DNA from: Nannocystis punicea
Lineage (GTDB): Bacteria; Myxococcota_A; Polyangia; Nannocystales; Nannocystaceae
Reading direction: 5' to 3'
Assembly (NCBI RefSeq): GCF_026965555.1
Contig: NZ_CP114040.1
Span: 1,364,001-1,428,000, forward strand
DNA: 64,000 nt
A program made the translations under genes and the position numbers. This document shows, piece by piece, positions 42,175-51,708 of this stretch; position 1 is the first letter of the stretch; each line of letters starts with the position of its first letter. Under the pieces are notes generated by a model. The model saw nothing but the letters and a program-made list of their open reading frames with translations, did not search any database and had not been told where the DNA came from.

Positions 42175-43272
42175 TCAGGCGTCGCGCACGATCGTCTTGA
42201 AGCGTCGCAGGTAGTCGACGAAGGTGGGGCTGATCGCCAGGTCGTGCAGCTGGGCGGGGGTCAGCGGGCCGCGCTCGGGCTGGTAGGACGGGTCGGCGGC
42301 GCGCAGCGGCCAGTCGGGATTCAAGATGGCGACCTTGCCGAGGGCGACGAAGTCGGCGCCGCGCTCCAGCTGGAGCTCGGCGTCGGCCGGGGTCCAGATG
42401 TTGCCGGCGACCACGAGCGGCACGTCGGCCGGCAAGGCGGCGCGGAACAGCGGGATGGGGTGCTGGTCGGGCCGCTTGGCGGTGTTCCGGGTGGTGTCCC
42501 ACAGGGAGACGTGGAGGAAGTCGACGCCGTCCTCGGCGAGCCAGGCGGCGAGCTGCAGCGATTCGTCGAGGTCGAGGCCGCGGGCGTAACCAAAATCCTC
42601 GGGGGAGATCCGCGCACCGACGAGAAAGCCCGCGGGGGTGGCGGCGCGGACGCGGCGGGCGACCGTGCGAATGAGGCGAGCGCGATTGGCGAAGGAGCCG
42701 CCCCATTCGTCGGTGCGCTGATTCATGGTGCTGCTGAGGAATTGACCGAACAGATAGCCGTGGGCGCCGTGCAGCTCGACGCCGTGGAAGCCGGCGGCGG
42801 CGGTGCGACGCGCGGCCTGCTCGAAGGCGTCGATCGCGGCCTCGATGTCGCGGACGTCGGCGGCCCGCGGGACCTCGAATTCGGGCCGCGCCTCGGTGAA
42901 GCTGCTGGCGCTCCACGGCCGCCGGCCCGTCAGCCGCGAGGGCGAACGGACGCCGCCGTGATACAGCTGGACGAGACCGATGGCGCCGGCTCGCGCGATG
43001 CCGGCGGCCAGCTCGCGCAGCCGCGGGAGCTGATGATCGCCCCACACGCCGAGCTGGCCGTCGAAGCCCTGACCGTCCGGCGCGATGTGAGCGGCGCAGG
43101 TCTCGACGACGCCGAAGCCGCCCTCGGCCCGCCGCTCCAGCCAGCGCTGCTCCGCGGGCGAACACACGCCGTCGGCTTCGCTCTGCTGGTTGGTCAGGGG
43201 GGCGAGCCAGACACGGTTGCGCGCGACGAGGCCGTTGCGCAGGCGAATCGGAGAGAGGAGAGCGCCGCTCAT
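42175..43272 (-). CDS. NADH:flavin oxidoreductase (Old Yellow Enzyme family)
   Basis: 365 residues, a single FMN-binding (beta/alpha)8 barrel of typical OYE length. Landmarks are the N-terminal NRVWLAPLTNQQSEADG, VQLYHGGVRS, the family signature HGAHGYLFGQFLSSTMNQRTDEWGGS, and the late FMN phosphate loops (VVAGNIWTP, ADFVALGKVAILNPDWP). OYEs reduce activated C=C bonds of enones or nitro groups using NAD(P)H; the physiological substrate is rarely known. There is no 4Fe-4S or second flavin domain. It diverges from the lectin-motif lipoprotein gene at 43448. Confidence 0.95.
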   Translation of the reverse strand: MSGALLSPIRLRNGLVARNRVWLAPLTNQQSEADGVCSPAEQRWLERRAEGGFGVVETCAAHIAPDGQGFDGQLGVWGDHQLPRLRELAAGIARAGAIGLVQLYHGGVRSPSRLTGRRPWSASSFTEARPEFEVPRAADVRDIEAAIDAFEQAARRTAAAGFHGVELHGAHGYLFGQFLSSTMNQRTDEWGGSFANRARLIRTVARRVRAATPAGFLVGARISPEDFGYARGLDLDESLQLAAWLAEDGVDFLHVSLWDTTRNTAKRPDQHPIPLFRAALPADVPLVVAGNIWTPADAELQLERGADFVALGKVAILNPDWPLRAADPSYQPERGPLTPAQLHDLAISPTFVDYLRRFKTIVRDA

Positions 43273-43447
43273 GAGGAAGGGTTAGAGCATCGCTGCGCGC
43301 CGAACCGACAGGTGCGCCGGGCGCAGCACAGTGACAAAAATCGCGCGGATCTGCGCGCGTTGCGAGAGGGGCGCGCGGGCGCGAGGGCGTCGTGGACGGG
43401 TGGGCGCGAAGACGGGATGATGGGCGCGGTCGGATGGAGCGGAGGTC

Positions 43448-44443
43448 ATGGTGACGAGGACGAGGGCGGACGCGCGGAGGCGGGTCGGGGGATGGAGCGC
43501 GGCGTTTTTCGCGATGTCGTTCGGCGGTGGATGCTTCTTCGATGCGATCGGGCACCCGGGGCTGGATACGTCGACGGGCTCGTCCGGCAGCACGACGGGG
43601 GGGCAGGGGATGACGACGGGGGCGGTGCCGACGTCGACGAGCTCGACGACGGGCGAACCCACGTCGACCGGCGCTGTGGCGCCGACGACGGAGGTGACGA
43701 CGAGCGAGGCGACGAGCGAGGCGACGACGACCACGGGGACGAGCGAGGCGATGACCACCGGGACCAGCGAAGCGGCGTCGACGACCGAGTCGTGCCCGCT
43801 GATGATGGGCTACAAGGACTTCGACAATGACAACTACGGTGACCCGAATATGCCGGCGTGGGTGTGCGAAGGGACACCGGGGTGGGTGCACGACAACACC
43901 GACTGCAATGACATGTCGGCCAACGCGCATCCGGGCATCACCGAGATGTGTGACACGATCGACAACGATTGCGACGGTATGTACGATGAATTCGACGGGG
44001 AGACCAACAACCAGAGCTGTGGTGGTTGTCAATACAGCCTGCGCGATGGAACCCTCTACTATTTTTGCACGATTGCCCGCGAGTGGGAGCAGGCGGAGCA
44101 GTTCTGCGTGACCCATGGCCTCCATCTCGCCAAGGACGACGGCGGCGCCGAGCGCGAGTTTCTGCTGCAAGAGATGGGGGACACGGGGATGTGGTGGATC
44201 GGCGGCAACGACCTCATGACCGAAGGCATTTTCAAATGGGTGTCCGACGGGACGGACATGGCCGGAGACGGGTGGAGCAACATGCAGCCGGACGACAAGG
44301 AGTGGTTGGAGTGGGAAGACGCCGACTGCGTGGTATTGATCGACAGCACCGGCGTGTTTGGATATCCCGGTGATCCCGGCGAATGGGCCGATAATATGTG
44401 CGATGGCGGGTTCAAATTCATCTGCGAAGGGCCCGTTCCGTGA
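43448..44443 (+). CDS. lipoprotein with Thr-rich linker, MopE-type metal-binding motif and C-type-lectin-like domain
   Basis: 331 residues. The signal peptide runs to a lipobox-like GGGC at about residue 29, then an ~85-residue Ser/Thr/Gly/Glu linker. A 'putative metal-binding motif' follows: F-D-N-D-N-Y-G-D ... D-N-T-D-C-N-D ... P-G-I-T-E-M-C-D-T-I-D-N-D-C-D-G, an Asp-rich Ca-type site widespread in Deltaproteobacteria. The last ~130 residues fit a C-type lectin fold (WIGGNDLMTEGIFKWVSDG, then WADNMCDGGFKFICEG with the closing cysteines). It may bind surface glycans with calcium. GGAGG lies 2 bp before the ATG at 43448 and 5 bp before a GTG at 43451, so the start could be the latter. Confidence 0.85.
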   Translation: MVTRTRADARRRVGGWSAAFFAMSFGGGCFFDAIGHPGLDTSTGSSGSTTGGQGMTTGAVPTSTSSTTGEPTSTGAVAPTTEVTTSEATSEATTTTGTSEAMTTGTSEAASTTESCPLMMGYKDFDNDNYGDPNMPAWVCEGTPGWVHDNTDCNDMSANAHPGITEMCDTIDNDCDGMYDEFDGETNNQSCGGCQYSLRDGTLYYFCTIAREWEQAEQFCVTHGLHLAKDDGGAEREFLLQEMGDTGMWWIGGNDLMTEGIFKWVSDGTDMAGDGWSNMQPDDKEWLEWEDADCVVLIDSTGVFGYPGDPGEWADNMCDGGFKFICEGPVP

Positions 44444-44896
44444 GCAGGCGGTGGGCTCGACGGTGAGCTCTGCTCTCGTTGCGCCTGCGGGCGGCCACAG
44501 TCCGGCTCGTCTGATCGCAGGTGGCGCTGCGGGCGCCGGTTTCGTGGTGGCGGGACATCGTTCGCTGCGACGGCTCGTCGGTCGGGTGCGGAGATATTCA
44601 TAGGCGTACGCCGAGGCCGCAATGGGGCGAGGATTGGCGGGAGCTCGGCGGTTCGAGCCAACGTGGTGCGAGAAATCGACGGCTACGGCTGTTCATCGAT
44701 CTGATGAATATTTTATATTCATAGGATGGCTCCGAGGTCGCGACGCGGTGAAGGGTTGGCGGGTGCTCGGCGGTTCGAGTCGAGCGCCGTCTTCAGGATG
44801 GCGAGCGCGGCCGTTTTTCGGGGTCGTAAGATCTGCATCGCCGGTGTCGCCGCGCGGCTCGACGCGGGCGTCGCGGGTCGGCACACTCATCTGCGC
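44444..44896. other. intergenic region with a ~67-bp direct repeat
   Basis: Two copies of a ~67-bp element, 44594-44659 and 44715-44781, both begin ATATTCATAGG and end in GCTCGGCGGTTCGAG. They flank an AT-rich stretch (ATGAATATTTTATATTCAT at 44703-44721, itself nearly palindromic). No gene was seen. The repeats precede the DUF4336 gene and may be regulatory or a duplication scar. Confidence 0.6.
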
Positions 44897-45568
44897 ATGC
44901 CGCTGCGCTCGCTCGCCGACGAACTTTGGGTTCACGAACGCCGCCTCCGCTTCCTCGGGGTCGAGACCGGGGCGCGCATGACGATCGTCCGTCTGCGCGA
45001 CGGGCTGTTCGTCCACAGCCCGGCGCCGCTGGCGGCCGAGTTGCGCGCCGAGGTCGACGCGCTCGGGTCGGTGCGGGCGATCGTCGCGCCGAGCCTGTTT
45101 CATCACCTGGGGCTGCGCTCGTGGATCGACGCCTACCCGCACGCGGTCACGGGCGCCTGCCCGGGGCTGGGGCGCAAGCGGCCGGACATTCGGTTCGATC
45201 GCGTGCTCGGCGACAGGCCCGAGCCCGAGTGGGCCGGCGAGCTCGATCAGGTCTTTTTTGAAGCCAGGGCGCTGGAGAACGAGGTCGTGTTTCATCATCG
45301 CGCCAGTCGCACGCTGATCTGCGCCGACATCGTGTTCAACCTCGGTGCGCACCCTTCGTGGTTCACGCGCCTCGTGGCCCTCGTGATGGCCGCCCGCCGG
45401 CCGGGGGCGACGTGGCTCGAGCGTCTGATGATCCGCGACCGCGCGGGTGCCCGCGAGCAGATCGGTCGCATGCTCGCGTGGGACTTCGACCGCATCGTGC
45501 TGTCGCACGGGCCGATGGTCGAGACGGGCGGGCGCGAGGTGCTGCGCCGGGCGTACGCGTGGCTGTGA
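44897..45568 (+). CDS. DUF4336 family protein (metallo-beta-lactamase-like)
   Basis: 223 residues from the ATG at 44897. The family normally begins just before the conserved L-A-D-E-L-W-V-H-E-R-R-L-R-F-L-G, and the upstream in-frame extension is non-conserved. It contains TIVRLRDGLFVHSPAPL, VRAIVAPSLFHHLG, TLICADIVFNLG and a late SHG. DUF4336 proteins resemble degenerate metallo-beta-lactamases; the HH in SLFHHLG and D in ADIVFN may be remnant metal ligands. Biological role unknown. The 3' end of this gene (codons for GGREVLRR) recurs as three non-coding copies downstream. Confidence 0.85.
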   Translation: MPLRSLADELWVHERRLRFLGVETGARMTIVRLRDGLFVHSPAPLAAELRAEVDALGSVRAIVAPSLFHHLGLRSWIDAYPHAVTGACPGLGRKRPDIRFDRVLGDRPEPEWAGELDQVFFEARALENEVVFHHRASRTLICADIVFNLGAHPSWFTRLVALVMAARRPGATWLERLMIRDRAGAREQIGRMLAWDFDRIVLSHGPMVETGGREVLRRAYAWL

Positions 45569-45776
45569 CTGCGAGTCGCCGGCGAGAGTCGGGTCGCATG
45601 CGCGACGGCGCGAGCGGTGGGCGCGAGGTGCTGCGCCGGCGTGGTCGCAGCGATCGTTCGCCGAGGGTCGACGGCGCGAGCGGTGGGCGCGAGGTGGGGT
45701 GTGGCGGGCATGCGCCGAGAAATCGCTCGCCGCTGTCGCACGACGCGAGCGGTGGCCGTGAGGCGCTGCGCGGGCG
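45523..45776. repeat. repeats derived from the 3' end of the DUF4336 gene
   Basis: The coding segment at 45523-45551 (GGCGCGAGGTGCTGCGCCGG core) is echoed at 45604-45641, 45670-45697 and 45741-45776, each with the prefix ACGGCGCGAGCGGTGG or close to it. The copies are progressively less exact and have no open frame of their own. This stretch fills the gap 45569-45839 between convergent genes, where dyads would be expected but none was seen. Confidence 0.7.
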
Positions 45777-45839
45777 TCACGACGAGTCCGCTGGCAGCGG
45801 TGCGATCGAGGGTCTGGGCGCGCGATTGGGCCGCGGTGC

Positions 45840-46211
45840 TCAGTCGCCGGCGAGGCGGCGCTCGAGCTCGGGCCAGTCGGCGAAGAACCACACGCTGTCG
45901 CCGCGGTTGGCCTCGCGCACGTAGTCGCGGAGGGCGTCGCTGTCGATGAGGGCGAGCGAGAGGTCGCCGAGGAGGACGAGGCGGCGGCCGTAGGTGACGA
46001 ATTTTTGCGTGAACTCGCCGGCCATGCGGGTGCGGAGGACCAGGAAGTCGGGGTGCAGGCGGGCGACCGGGACGACGACGGTGTCGGCGCCGCTGCTGGC
46101 GGTGTCGCCGATCAGCTGGATGGCGTCGTCGACGGTGCCGATGTCGGGACCGGAGTCGGGGAGCACGAGCACCTTGGCCGCACCGATTTGGCGGAGCTGG
46201 GGGACGGTCAC
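45840..46211 (-). CDS. DUF4180 family protein
   Basis: 123 residues from a GTG at 46211. It matches DUF4180 through its length: AAKVLVLPDSGPDIGTVDDAIQLIGD, VPVARLHPDFLVLRTRMAGE, FTQKFVTYGRRLVLLGD, then LRDYVREANRGDSVWFF. Members are small cytoplasmic proteins often found beside regulators; the biochemical role is unknown. The in-frame upstream extension is Arg/Ala-rich and unlikely to be coding. Confidence 0.88.
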   Translation of the reverse strand: MTVPQLRQIGAAKVLVLPDSGPDIGTVDDAIQLIGDTASSGADTVVVPVARLHPDFLVLRTRMAGEFTQKFVTYGRRLVLLGDLSLALIDSDALRDYVREANRGDSVWFFADWPELERRLAGD

Positions 46212-46738
46212 GGGCGCATGATGCCTGGAGCCGGCGCCGACGTCGCGGCGGTCGTCGCGTGCGAATGCGCGCGGGGCCACGAGGCCGCGGCCATGAGGGA
46301 GCCTCGACGGCCATGCGCAGCGGTGACGGCGAGTGGCACTGCAGCGGTGCGCTCGAAGGTTGGGCGCTGTTCGCCAGGCGGTGCTTCGGCCCTGGCCGCC
46401 GGCGAGGCGGCCTCGAGCTCGTGAGCCTCGCGCGGTCGAGGCGGCGCTCAAGCCTGTGAGCCTCGCGCGGGCGAGCGGCTGCTGCGAACGACCGCGCCAG
46501 GGGCTCTCGAGACGGCGCGAGCGGAGTGGCGACGACGACGGGTGCGGGCGACCCCACGATGGCCGGCGGGCGGACGAGAGGAGCGAGGTGCCGGCAGTCA
46601 GGCGTGGGCTGGACGCCTGCGCGCCGGTGGGTCGAGGACGGGCGAGGTGGCCTTTGATGAAGATGTCCTTCAGGACATGTCGATGACGGCGCGCCGATCG
46701 ATGATATGTCCTCGAAGACAGGCGAGCGCGCGCGCCGC
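46212..46738. other. intergenic region with two dyads and a short direct repeat
   Basis: There is no gene in these 527 bp. GTGAGCCTCGCGCGG occurs at 46421-46435 and 46456-46470. The dyads ATGTCCTTCAGGACAT (46663-46678, perfect arms) and ATGTCCTCGAAGACAG (46706-46721) lie 17-75 bp past the stop of the SUKH-like gene, a position suited to termination. Confidence 0.6.
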
Positions 46739-47205
46739 TCACCTGCAACGGGCGGCGAGCTCTTGCGCGACGCTGGCCGCGAGCCAGGCCGAGAAGGTCC
46801 GCGGCGTGCGCCGCAGCGCGCGGTCCAGGCCATGGACGAACGCGACGACGTGAGGATCGTCGGAGGCGCCGAGGTGGAAGCCGCAGAGGGCGTAACCCTG
46901 GTGCATCGAGAACACGAACAGATCGGCGGGTAGAGGGCCGAGGCCGTGCTCGAGGAGCAGCTCGTCGGCCTCGGCGCGCAACTCGGACACCAGCGGGTAT
47001 TGCCAGTCGGTGCCCTGCATGAAGCCGCCGGCGTCGCAGCCGGCGAGCGCCATGAGGCGTCGATAGGCGCGCGGGAGCGGGCCGCCGGCGTGGACCTCGA
47101 GCTCGCGGAGCTCGGCCTCGGTGCACCCGGTCAACCGGCGCCCGTTCGCCTGGGCCAGCCGGCGGAGGTCGGCGAGGGCGAGGTCCAGCGGATCGGGCGA
47201 CGCCA

Positions 47206-47206
<1 letters not shown>
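46739..47206 (-). CDS. probable SMI1/KNR4 (SUKH)-like protein
   Basis: 155 residues, cytoplasmic. The N-terminal LTGCTEAELRELEVHAGGPLPRAYRRLMALAG matches the SUKH entry motif (acidic helix, then L-P-x-x-Y-x-x-L). The DWQYPLVSELRAEADELL and DLFVFSMHQGYALCGF segments follow the strand pattern of that fold. SUKH proteins are often immunity proteins against contact-dependent toxins but also occur alone. Its ATG overlaps the stop of the diiron gene by one base (TGATG), so it is co-translated with that enzyme. That argues against a classical toxin-immunity role, and no toxin is adjacent. Confidence 0.6.
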
Positions 47207-48375
<1,169 letters not shown>

Positions 48376-48377
48376 CG

Positions 48378-48980
48378 TTACTCTCCGCTGTTGCTCGAGA
48401 AGAACAGCGCGCGGGCGAGGACCCGCGCGTGGACCTGATCGCCCCACAGGGCGCTCTTGAATTCGCGGGCCGAGGTGCGCAGCACCAGGTCGCTGGCGAT
48501 CTGCAGGATCGCCGCGCGCACGGGCAGGTCGGGGCGGATGTAGCGGCGGCCCTCGATGCGGGCGAACCGCTCGGTCAGGTCGAGCAGCGGCACCACCTGC
48601 TCGAGCAATACGACGCGCCCGGGGCCCTGACCGTCGAGCAATTCCCACACGAGGATCCGCGCCAGCTCGGGGTGCTCCTCGAGGAAGTTGGTGTACGTGT
48701 CGATGATGGCGTCGAAGCGGTCCGAGAAGCTCGAGGGCTGCAGCATCGCCTCGGTCAGCGCGGCGCCCAGGCGCTGGAAGGTGCGCCGCACGACCGCGTT
48801 GTAGAGCAGCTCCTTCGAGGGGAAGTGATAGAGGAGCGAGGGCCGCCGGATGCCCGCGGCGGCGGCGATGTCCTCGAGCCGGGCGCCGCGGAACCCGTGC
48901 TGGGCGAACACGGCGTCGGCGGCGTCGAGCAGGCGCTCGGGCGTGGCCGTGGTGACGCTCCCTGCTGCCGGTCGACCCAT
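48378..48980 (-). CDS. TetR-family transcriptional repressor
   Basis: 200 residues. The N-terminal helix-turn-helix is typical (ERLLDAADAVFAQHGFRGAR, LEDIAAAAGIRRPSLLYHFPSKELLY). The C-terminal ligand domain is helical and not assignable to a subfamily; it resembles fatty-acid or xenobiotic-type regulators (ILVWELLDG). It is first in the operon with the diiron enzyme. An 11-bp perfect inverted repeat lies 11-34 bp upstream of its ATG and probably serves as its operator, giving autorepression and control of the operon. Confidence 0.93.
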   Translation of the reverse strand: MGRPAAGSVTTATPERLLDAADAVFAQHGFRGARLEDIAAAAGIRRPSLLYHFPSKELLYNAVVRRTFQRLGAALTEAMLQPSSFSDRFDAIIDTYTNFLEEHPELARILVWELLDGQGPGRVVLLEQVVPLLDLTERFARIEGRRYIRPDLPVRAAILQIASDLVLRTSAREFKSALWGDQVHARVLARALFFSSNSGE

Positions 48981-48990
48981 CGCCGAGGAC

Positions 48991-49014
48991 CATATCTACT
49001 CCCGAGTAGATATG
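48991..49014. promoter_or_regulatory. probable TetR operator, perfect 11-bp inverted repeat
   Basis: CATATCTACTC (48991-49001) and GAGTAGATATG (49004-49014) are exact reverse complements with a 2-bp centre. The AT-rich palindrome sits between the tetR start and the divergent lipoprotein gene at 49078, the classic position for a TetR-family operator. It is unlike the dyad family of the rest of the window. Confidence 0.85.
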
Positions 49015-49077
49015 CAAGCGCCGCTTGTCCGGCCCCGGGTTAGCGATCACGCTTGGGCCGATTCAGAGGAGAAAGCC

Positions 49078-49470
49078 ATGCGCGGACACAGAATTCAGGC
49101 GCTAGCGGTCGTGCTCTCGGGGCTTCTGGCCGGCTGCGGCGACTCGGCAGCGAGCAAGCGCGCGTCCGAGGAGACGAAGGAGGCGATCGACGCGGCCTCG
49201 CGGGCGGCCAAGGCGGCGGGGGAGAAGGTCCGCTCGGGCGCCGAGAAGGCGGTCGACGTGGTCGAGTCGGGGGCGAAGGTGGCCGGCGAGAAGATCGAGG
49301 ACGGGGCCGAGGACGCCGCCAAGCGGATCCAGCACGGCGCCGAGAAGGTCGAGCAGGGCGCGCGCGAGGCCCTCGAGAAGGGCAAGGCCGAGATGCACCA
49401 GATCAAGGACGCGGCCAAGGCCGGGGCGGAGGCCGCGAACGCGGAGCTCGAGAAGGACGAGAAGAAGTAG
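49078..49470 (+). CDS. small helical lipoprotein
   Basis: 130 residues; AGAGGAG precedes the ATG. The signal peptide ends in LLAGC. The mature part is one long amphipathic helix of repeated 11-residue-like units, Lys/Ala/Glu-rich (AGEKVRSGAEKAVDVVE, AGEKIEDGAEDAAKRIQ), as in LEA-like or apolipoprotein-like proteins. Such helices lie on membranes or protect them during stress. It shares the intergenic operator with tetR and overlaps the next gene by one base (TAGTG). Confidence 0.8.
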   Translation: MRGHRIQALAVVLSGLLAGCGDSAASKRASEETKEAIDAASRAAKAAGEKVRSGAEKAVDVVESGAKVAGEKIEDGAEDAAKRIQHGAEKVEQGAREALEKGKAEMHQIKDAAKAGAEAANAELEKDEKK

Positions 49471-49922
49471 TGGGACGGGTCCGCACCTGGGTCGCCGAGC
49501 TGCTGGCGCTCAACGGCACGCCGCAAGGGGTCGCCGGAGGGTTCGCCCTCGGGGTCGGGCTGTCGCTGATCCCGATCCCGTTCGCGGGCATGCTGATCGC
49601 GCTGGCCCTGGCCCCGGCCCTCAAGCTCAACATCCCGGCGACGTACCTCGGCACCGCGGTCGTGAATCCGGTCACCGGCGCGGTGTTCTACGCCGGCGAG
49701 CTCTATCTCGGGCTGGCGGTGATGGGCCGCCCGCTGCCGTCGTGGGCGCAATTGCGGGCGCTCGACGCGGCCGGCTGGTGGGACCTGTTCACGTCGATGC
49801 TCGGGCCGTTCGCGCTCGGGGCGGCGGTGGCGATCCCGACGCTCGCAGGGCTGTCGTACACGCTGGTGTACCTGGCGGTCCGCCAGTGGCGGCGCACGCA
49901 CGAGGCGGCCAAGGAGCCGTGA
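49470..49922 (+). CDS. DUF2062 integral membrane protein
   Basis: 150 residues from a GTG overlapping the upstream TAG. DUF2062 features are clear: the N-terminal G-T-P-Q-G-V-A-G-G-F-A-L-G-V, SLIPIPFAGML, then NIPATYLGTAVVNPVTGAVFYAGELYLG, with three to four hydrophobic helices. Members are small inner-membrane proteins of unknown function. Co-transcription with the helical lipoprotein suggests an envelope role. Confidence 0.9.
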   Translation: MGRVRTWVAELLALNGTPQGVAGGFALGVGLSLIPIPFAGMLIALALAPALKLNIPATYLGTAVVNPVTGAVFYAGELYLGLAVMGRPLPSWAQLRALDAAGWWDLFTSMLGPFALGAAVAIPTLAGLSYTLVYLAVRQWRRTHEAAKEP

Positions 49923-50010
49923 CGGACCGCCGGGTGTCCCTGGCAGGCCCCTCGCTCGGGCACGTGCGCGAGGATTGAATCGGGCGCGGCTTTCGCCGCA
50001 TAACCGCGCC

Positions 50011-51708
50011 ATGAGGCGGATGCGTGTGATGACTGCGGCGGCGGCGGCGGTGCTCGGCTGCGGCGAGCCGACGCCGAACGCGAGCGCGACCGACGACTCG
50101 ACCACGCAGGCGACGTCGAGCGGGACGGACGTCGAGACGACCGGCGCTCCGGCGACGACGACGAGCTCGGGGGATGCGTCGACGGCGAGCGGGGGCGAGC
50201 CACCGACGAGCACGAGCGAGGCGGCGACCAGCGAGGCGGCGACGACCGAGGCGCCCGAGCCGAACCCGTACCCCGAGCCGGGGGCGTTCCCGCCGGACGA
50301 GGGCCCGGGCGGGCCGCAGGTCGGCTTCACCGACGCGCAGCTCGGGGTCGAGTGCGCGACGCTCGACGGCGGGATGGACGGCGACGTCGGCAACGGCGAG
50401 CTGCACGACACCGAGGAGCACCACAACCTCGTGCAGATGTTCAACGGCTACCTGCTGATGCCGTGGGCGCCGGAGTACGGGGTCAACGCGGGGGTGACGT
50501 TCTACGACGTGAGCGACCCTTGCGCGCCGAAGGCGATCGGCTCGCATCAATCGCCGGAGATGCGCGAGAGCCACAGCCTCGGCTTCGCCAACTACGGCGA
50601 CCGCTGGTACATGGCGGTCGACCAGATGCGACTGTTGCTCGGGGGTGGGATCGAGATCTGGGACATCACCGACCCGACGGCGATGGAGGTGGTGTCGAAG
50701 GTCGAGGTGCCGAACTTCTTCTACCCGGACGCCTACCAGCGCGTCACCCTGTCGGTGTTCTGGCAGGTGCCGTACCTCTACGTGGCCGGGGCCGACAACG
50801 GGATCTTCATCATCGACGCGTCGGACCCGTACAGCCCCGAGCTGGTGGCGCAGCACAAGTTCGACCCGATCCTGCGCGCCGGGCAGGTGCAGGTGGTCGG
50901 CAACCTGTTGATGACGAGCGCGGCCGAGGGGGTGCGCACGGCGCTGCTCGACGTGTCGAAGCCCGACTTCCCGCAGCCGATCGCCGGCGGCGAGTTCGCC
51001 ATCCCGCGCGAGGCGTACTTCAGCAACCTGGCCGGCGGCCACGCCTACTACGCGCCGAAGGAGGGCGGCGGCGGCCTGATCGTCTACGACATCTCGAACC
51101 CGGGCGCGCCGGCGCTGGTCGGCGACTTCGCCAGCGGCGGCAACGGCGGCTACGTGTTCGTCAAGGACGAGTTCGCGTTCGTCGGCGAGTCGGAGTTCGC
51201 CAACATCTACGACCTCACCGACCCGTCCGACCCGACGCCGGTGCGGACGATGACGCTGACCGGCGACCTCGACACGATCACGCCGATCGGCAACGTCGCG
51301 GTGCTGAGCGTCGACGACAAGGCCGACGCCGACCGGGGGTCGACGATCGTGCCGTGGGCCAAGGAGGTCGACACGACGCCGCCGCGGGTGACGTGGGCCT
51401 GGCCGGCCGACGGGGCCACCGACCTGCCGCTCACGTCGCGCTTCGGCCTGACCTTCAACGAGTTCGTGGCGACCAAGAGCGCGTGGGCGGGGTCGGTGCG
51501 GCTGTACGAGACCGGGACCGACCCGGCGCTGACCCGCGTCGACGGCCACGTCAGCGCCCAGGAGGTGATCGTCAACTTCTCGCCCGGGGCCCCGCTCAAG
51601 CCCGGCACCCAGTACACCCTCGAGGTGCCGGCCGGCGGGATCCACGACTACAACGGCAACGCGATCGCCGAGCCGTTCACGATCACCTTCACCACGGCGG
51701 GCGGGTGA
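50011..51708 (+). CDS. LVIVD-repeat propeller lipoprotein with C-terminal Ig-like domain
   Basis: 565 residues. A short signal peptide ends at VLGC, and ~70 residues of Thr/Ser/Glu/Gly linker follow. Residues ~110-440 hold LVIVD-type propeller repeats: G-V-T-F-Y-D-V-S-D-P, IEIWDITDPTAMEVV, GIFIIDASDPYSPELVAQ, LIVYDISNPGAPALVGD, NIYDLTDPSDPTPV. The last ~100 residues are a bacterial Ig-like (SbsA/Big_5-type) domain, VTWAWPADGATDLPL to the end. Its TGA overlaps the ATG of the di-heme cytochrome gene, so the two are translationally coupled and probably form a surface complex. The ATG at 50011 follows a 32-bp AT-containing leader. Confidence 0.9.
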   Translation: MRRMRVMTAAAAAVLGCGEPTPNASATDDSTTQATSSGTDVETTGAPATTTSSGDASTASGGEPPTSTSEAATSEAATTEAPEPNPYPEPGAFPPDEGPGGPQVGFTDAQLGVECATLDGGMDGDVGNGELHDTEEHHNLVQMFNGYLLMPWAPEYGVNAGVTFYDVSDPCAPKAIGSHQSPEMRESHSLGFANYGDRWYMAVDQMRLLLGGGIEIWDITDPTAMEVVSKVEVPNFFYPDAYQRVTLSVFWQVPYLYVAGADNGIFIIDASDPYSPELVAQHKFDPILRAGQVQVVGNLLMTSAAEGVRTALLDVSKPDFPQPIAGGEFAIPREAYFSNLAGGHAYYAPKEGGGGLIVYDISNPGAPALVGDFASGGNGGYVFVKDEFAFVGESEFANIYDLTDPSDPTPVRTMTLTGDLDTITPIGNVAVLSVDDKADADRGSTIVPWAKEVDTTPPRVTWAWPADGATDLPLTSRFGLTFNEFVATKSAWAGSVRLYETGTDPALTRVDGHVSAQEVIVNFSPGAPLKPGTQYTLEVPAGGIHDYNGNAIAEPFTITFTTAGG

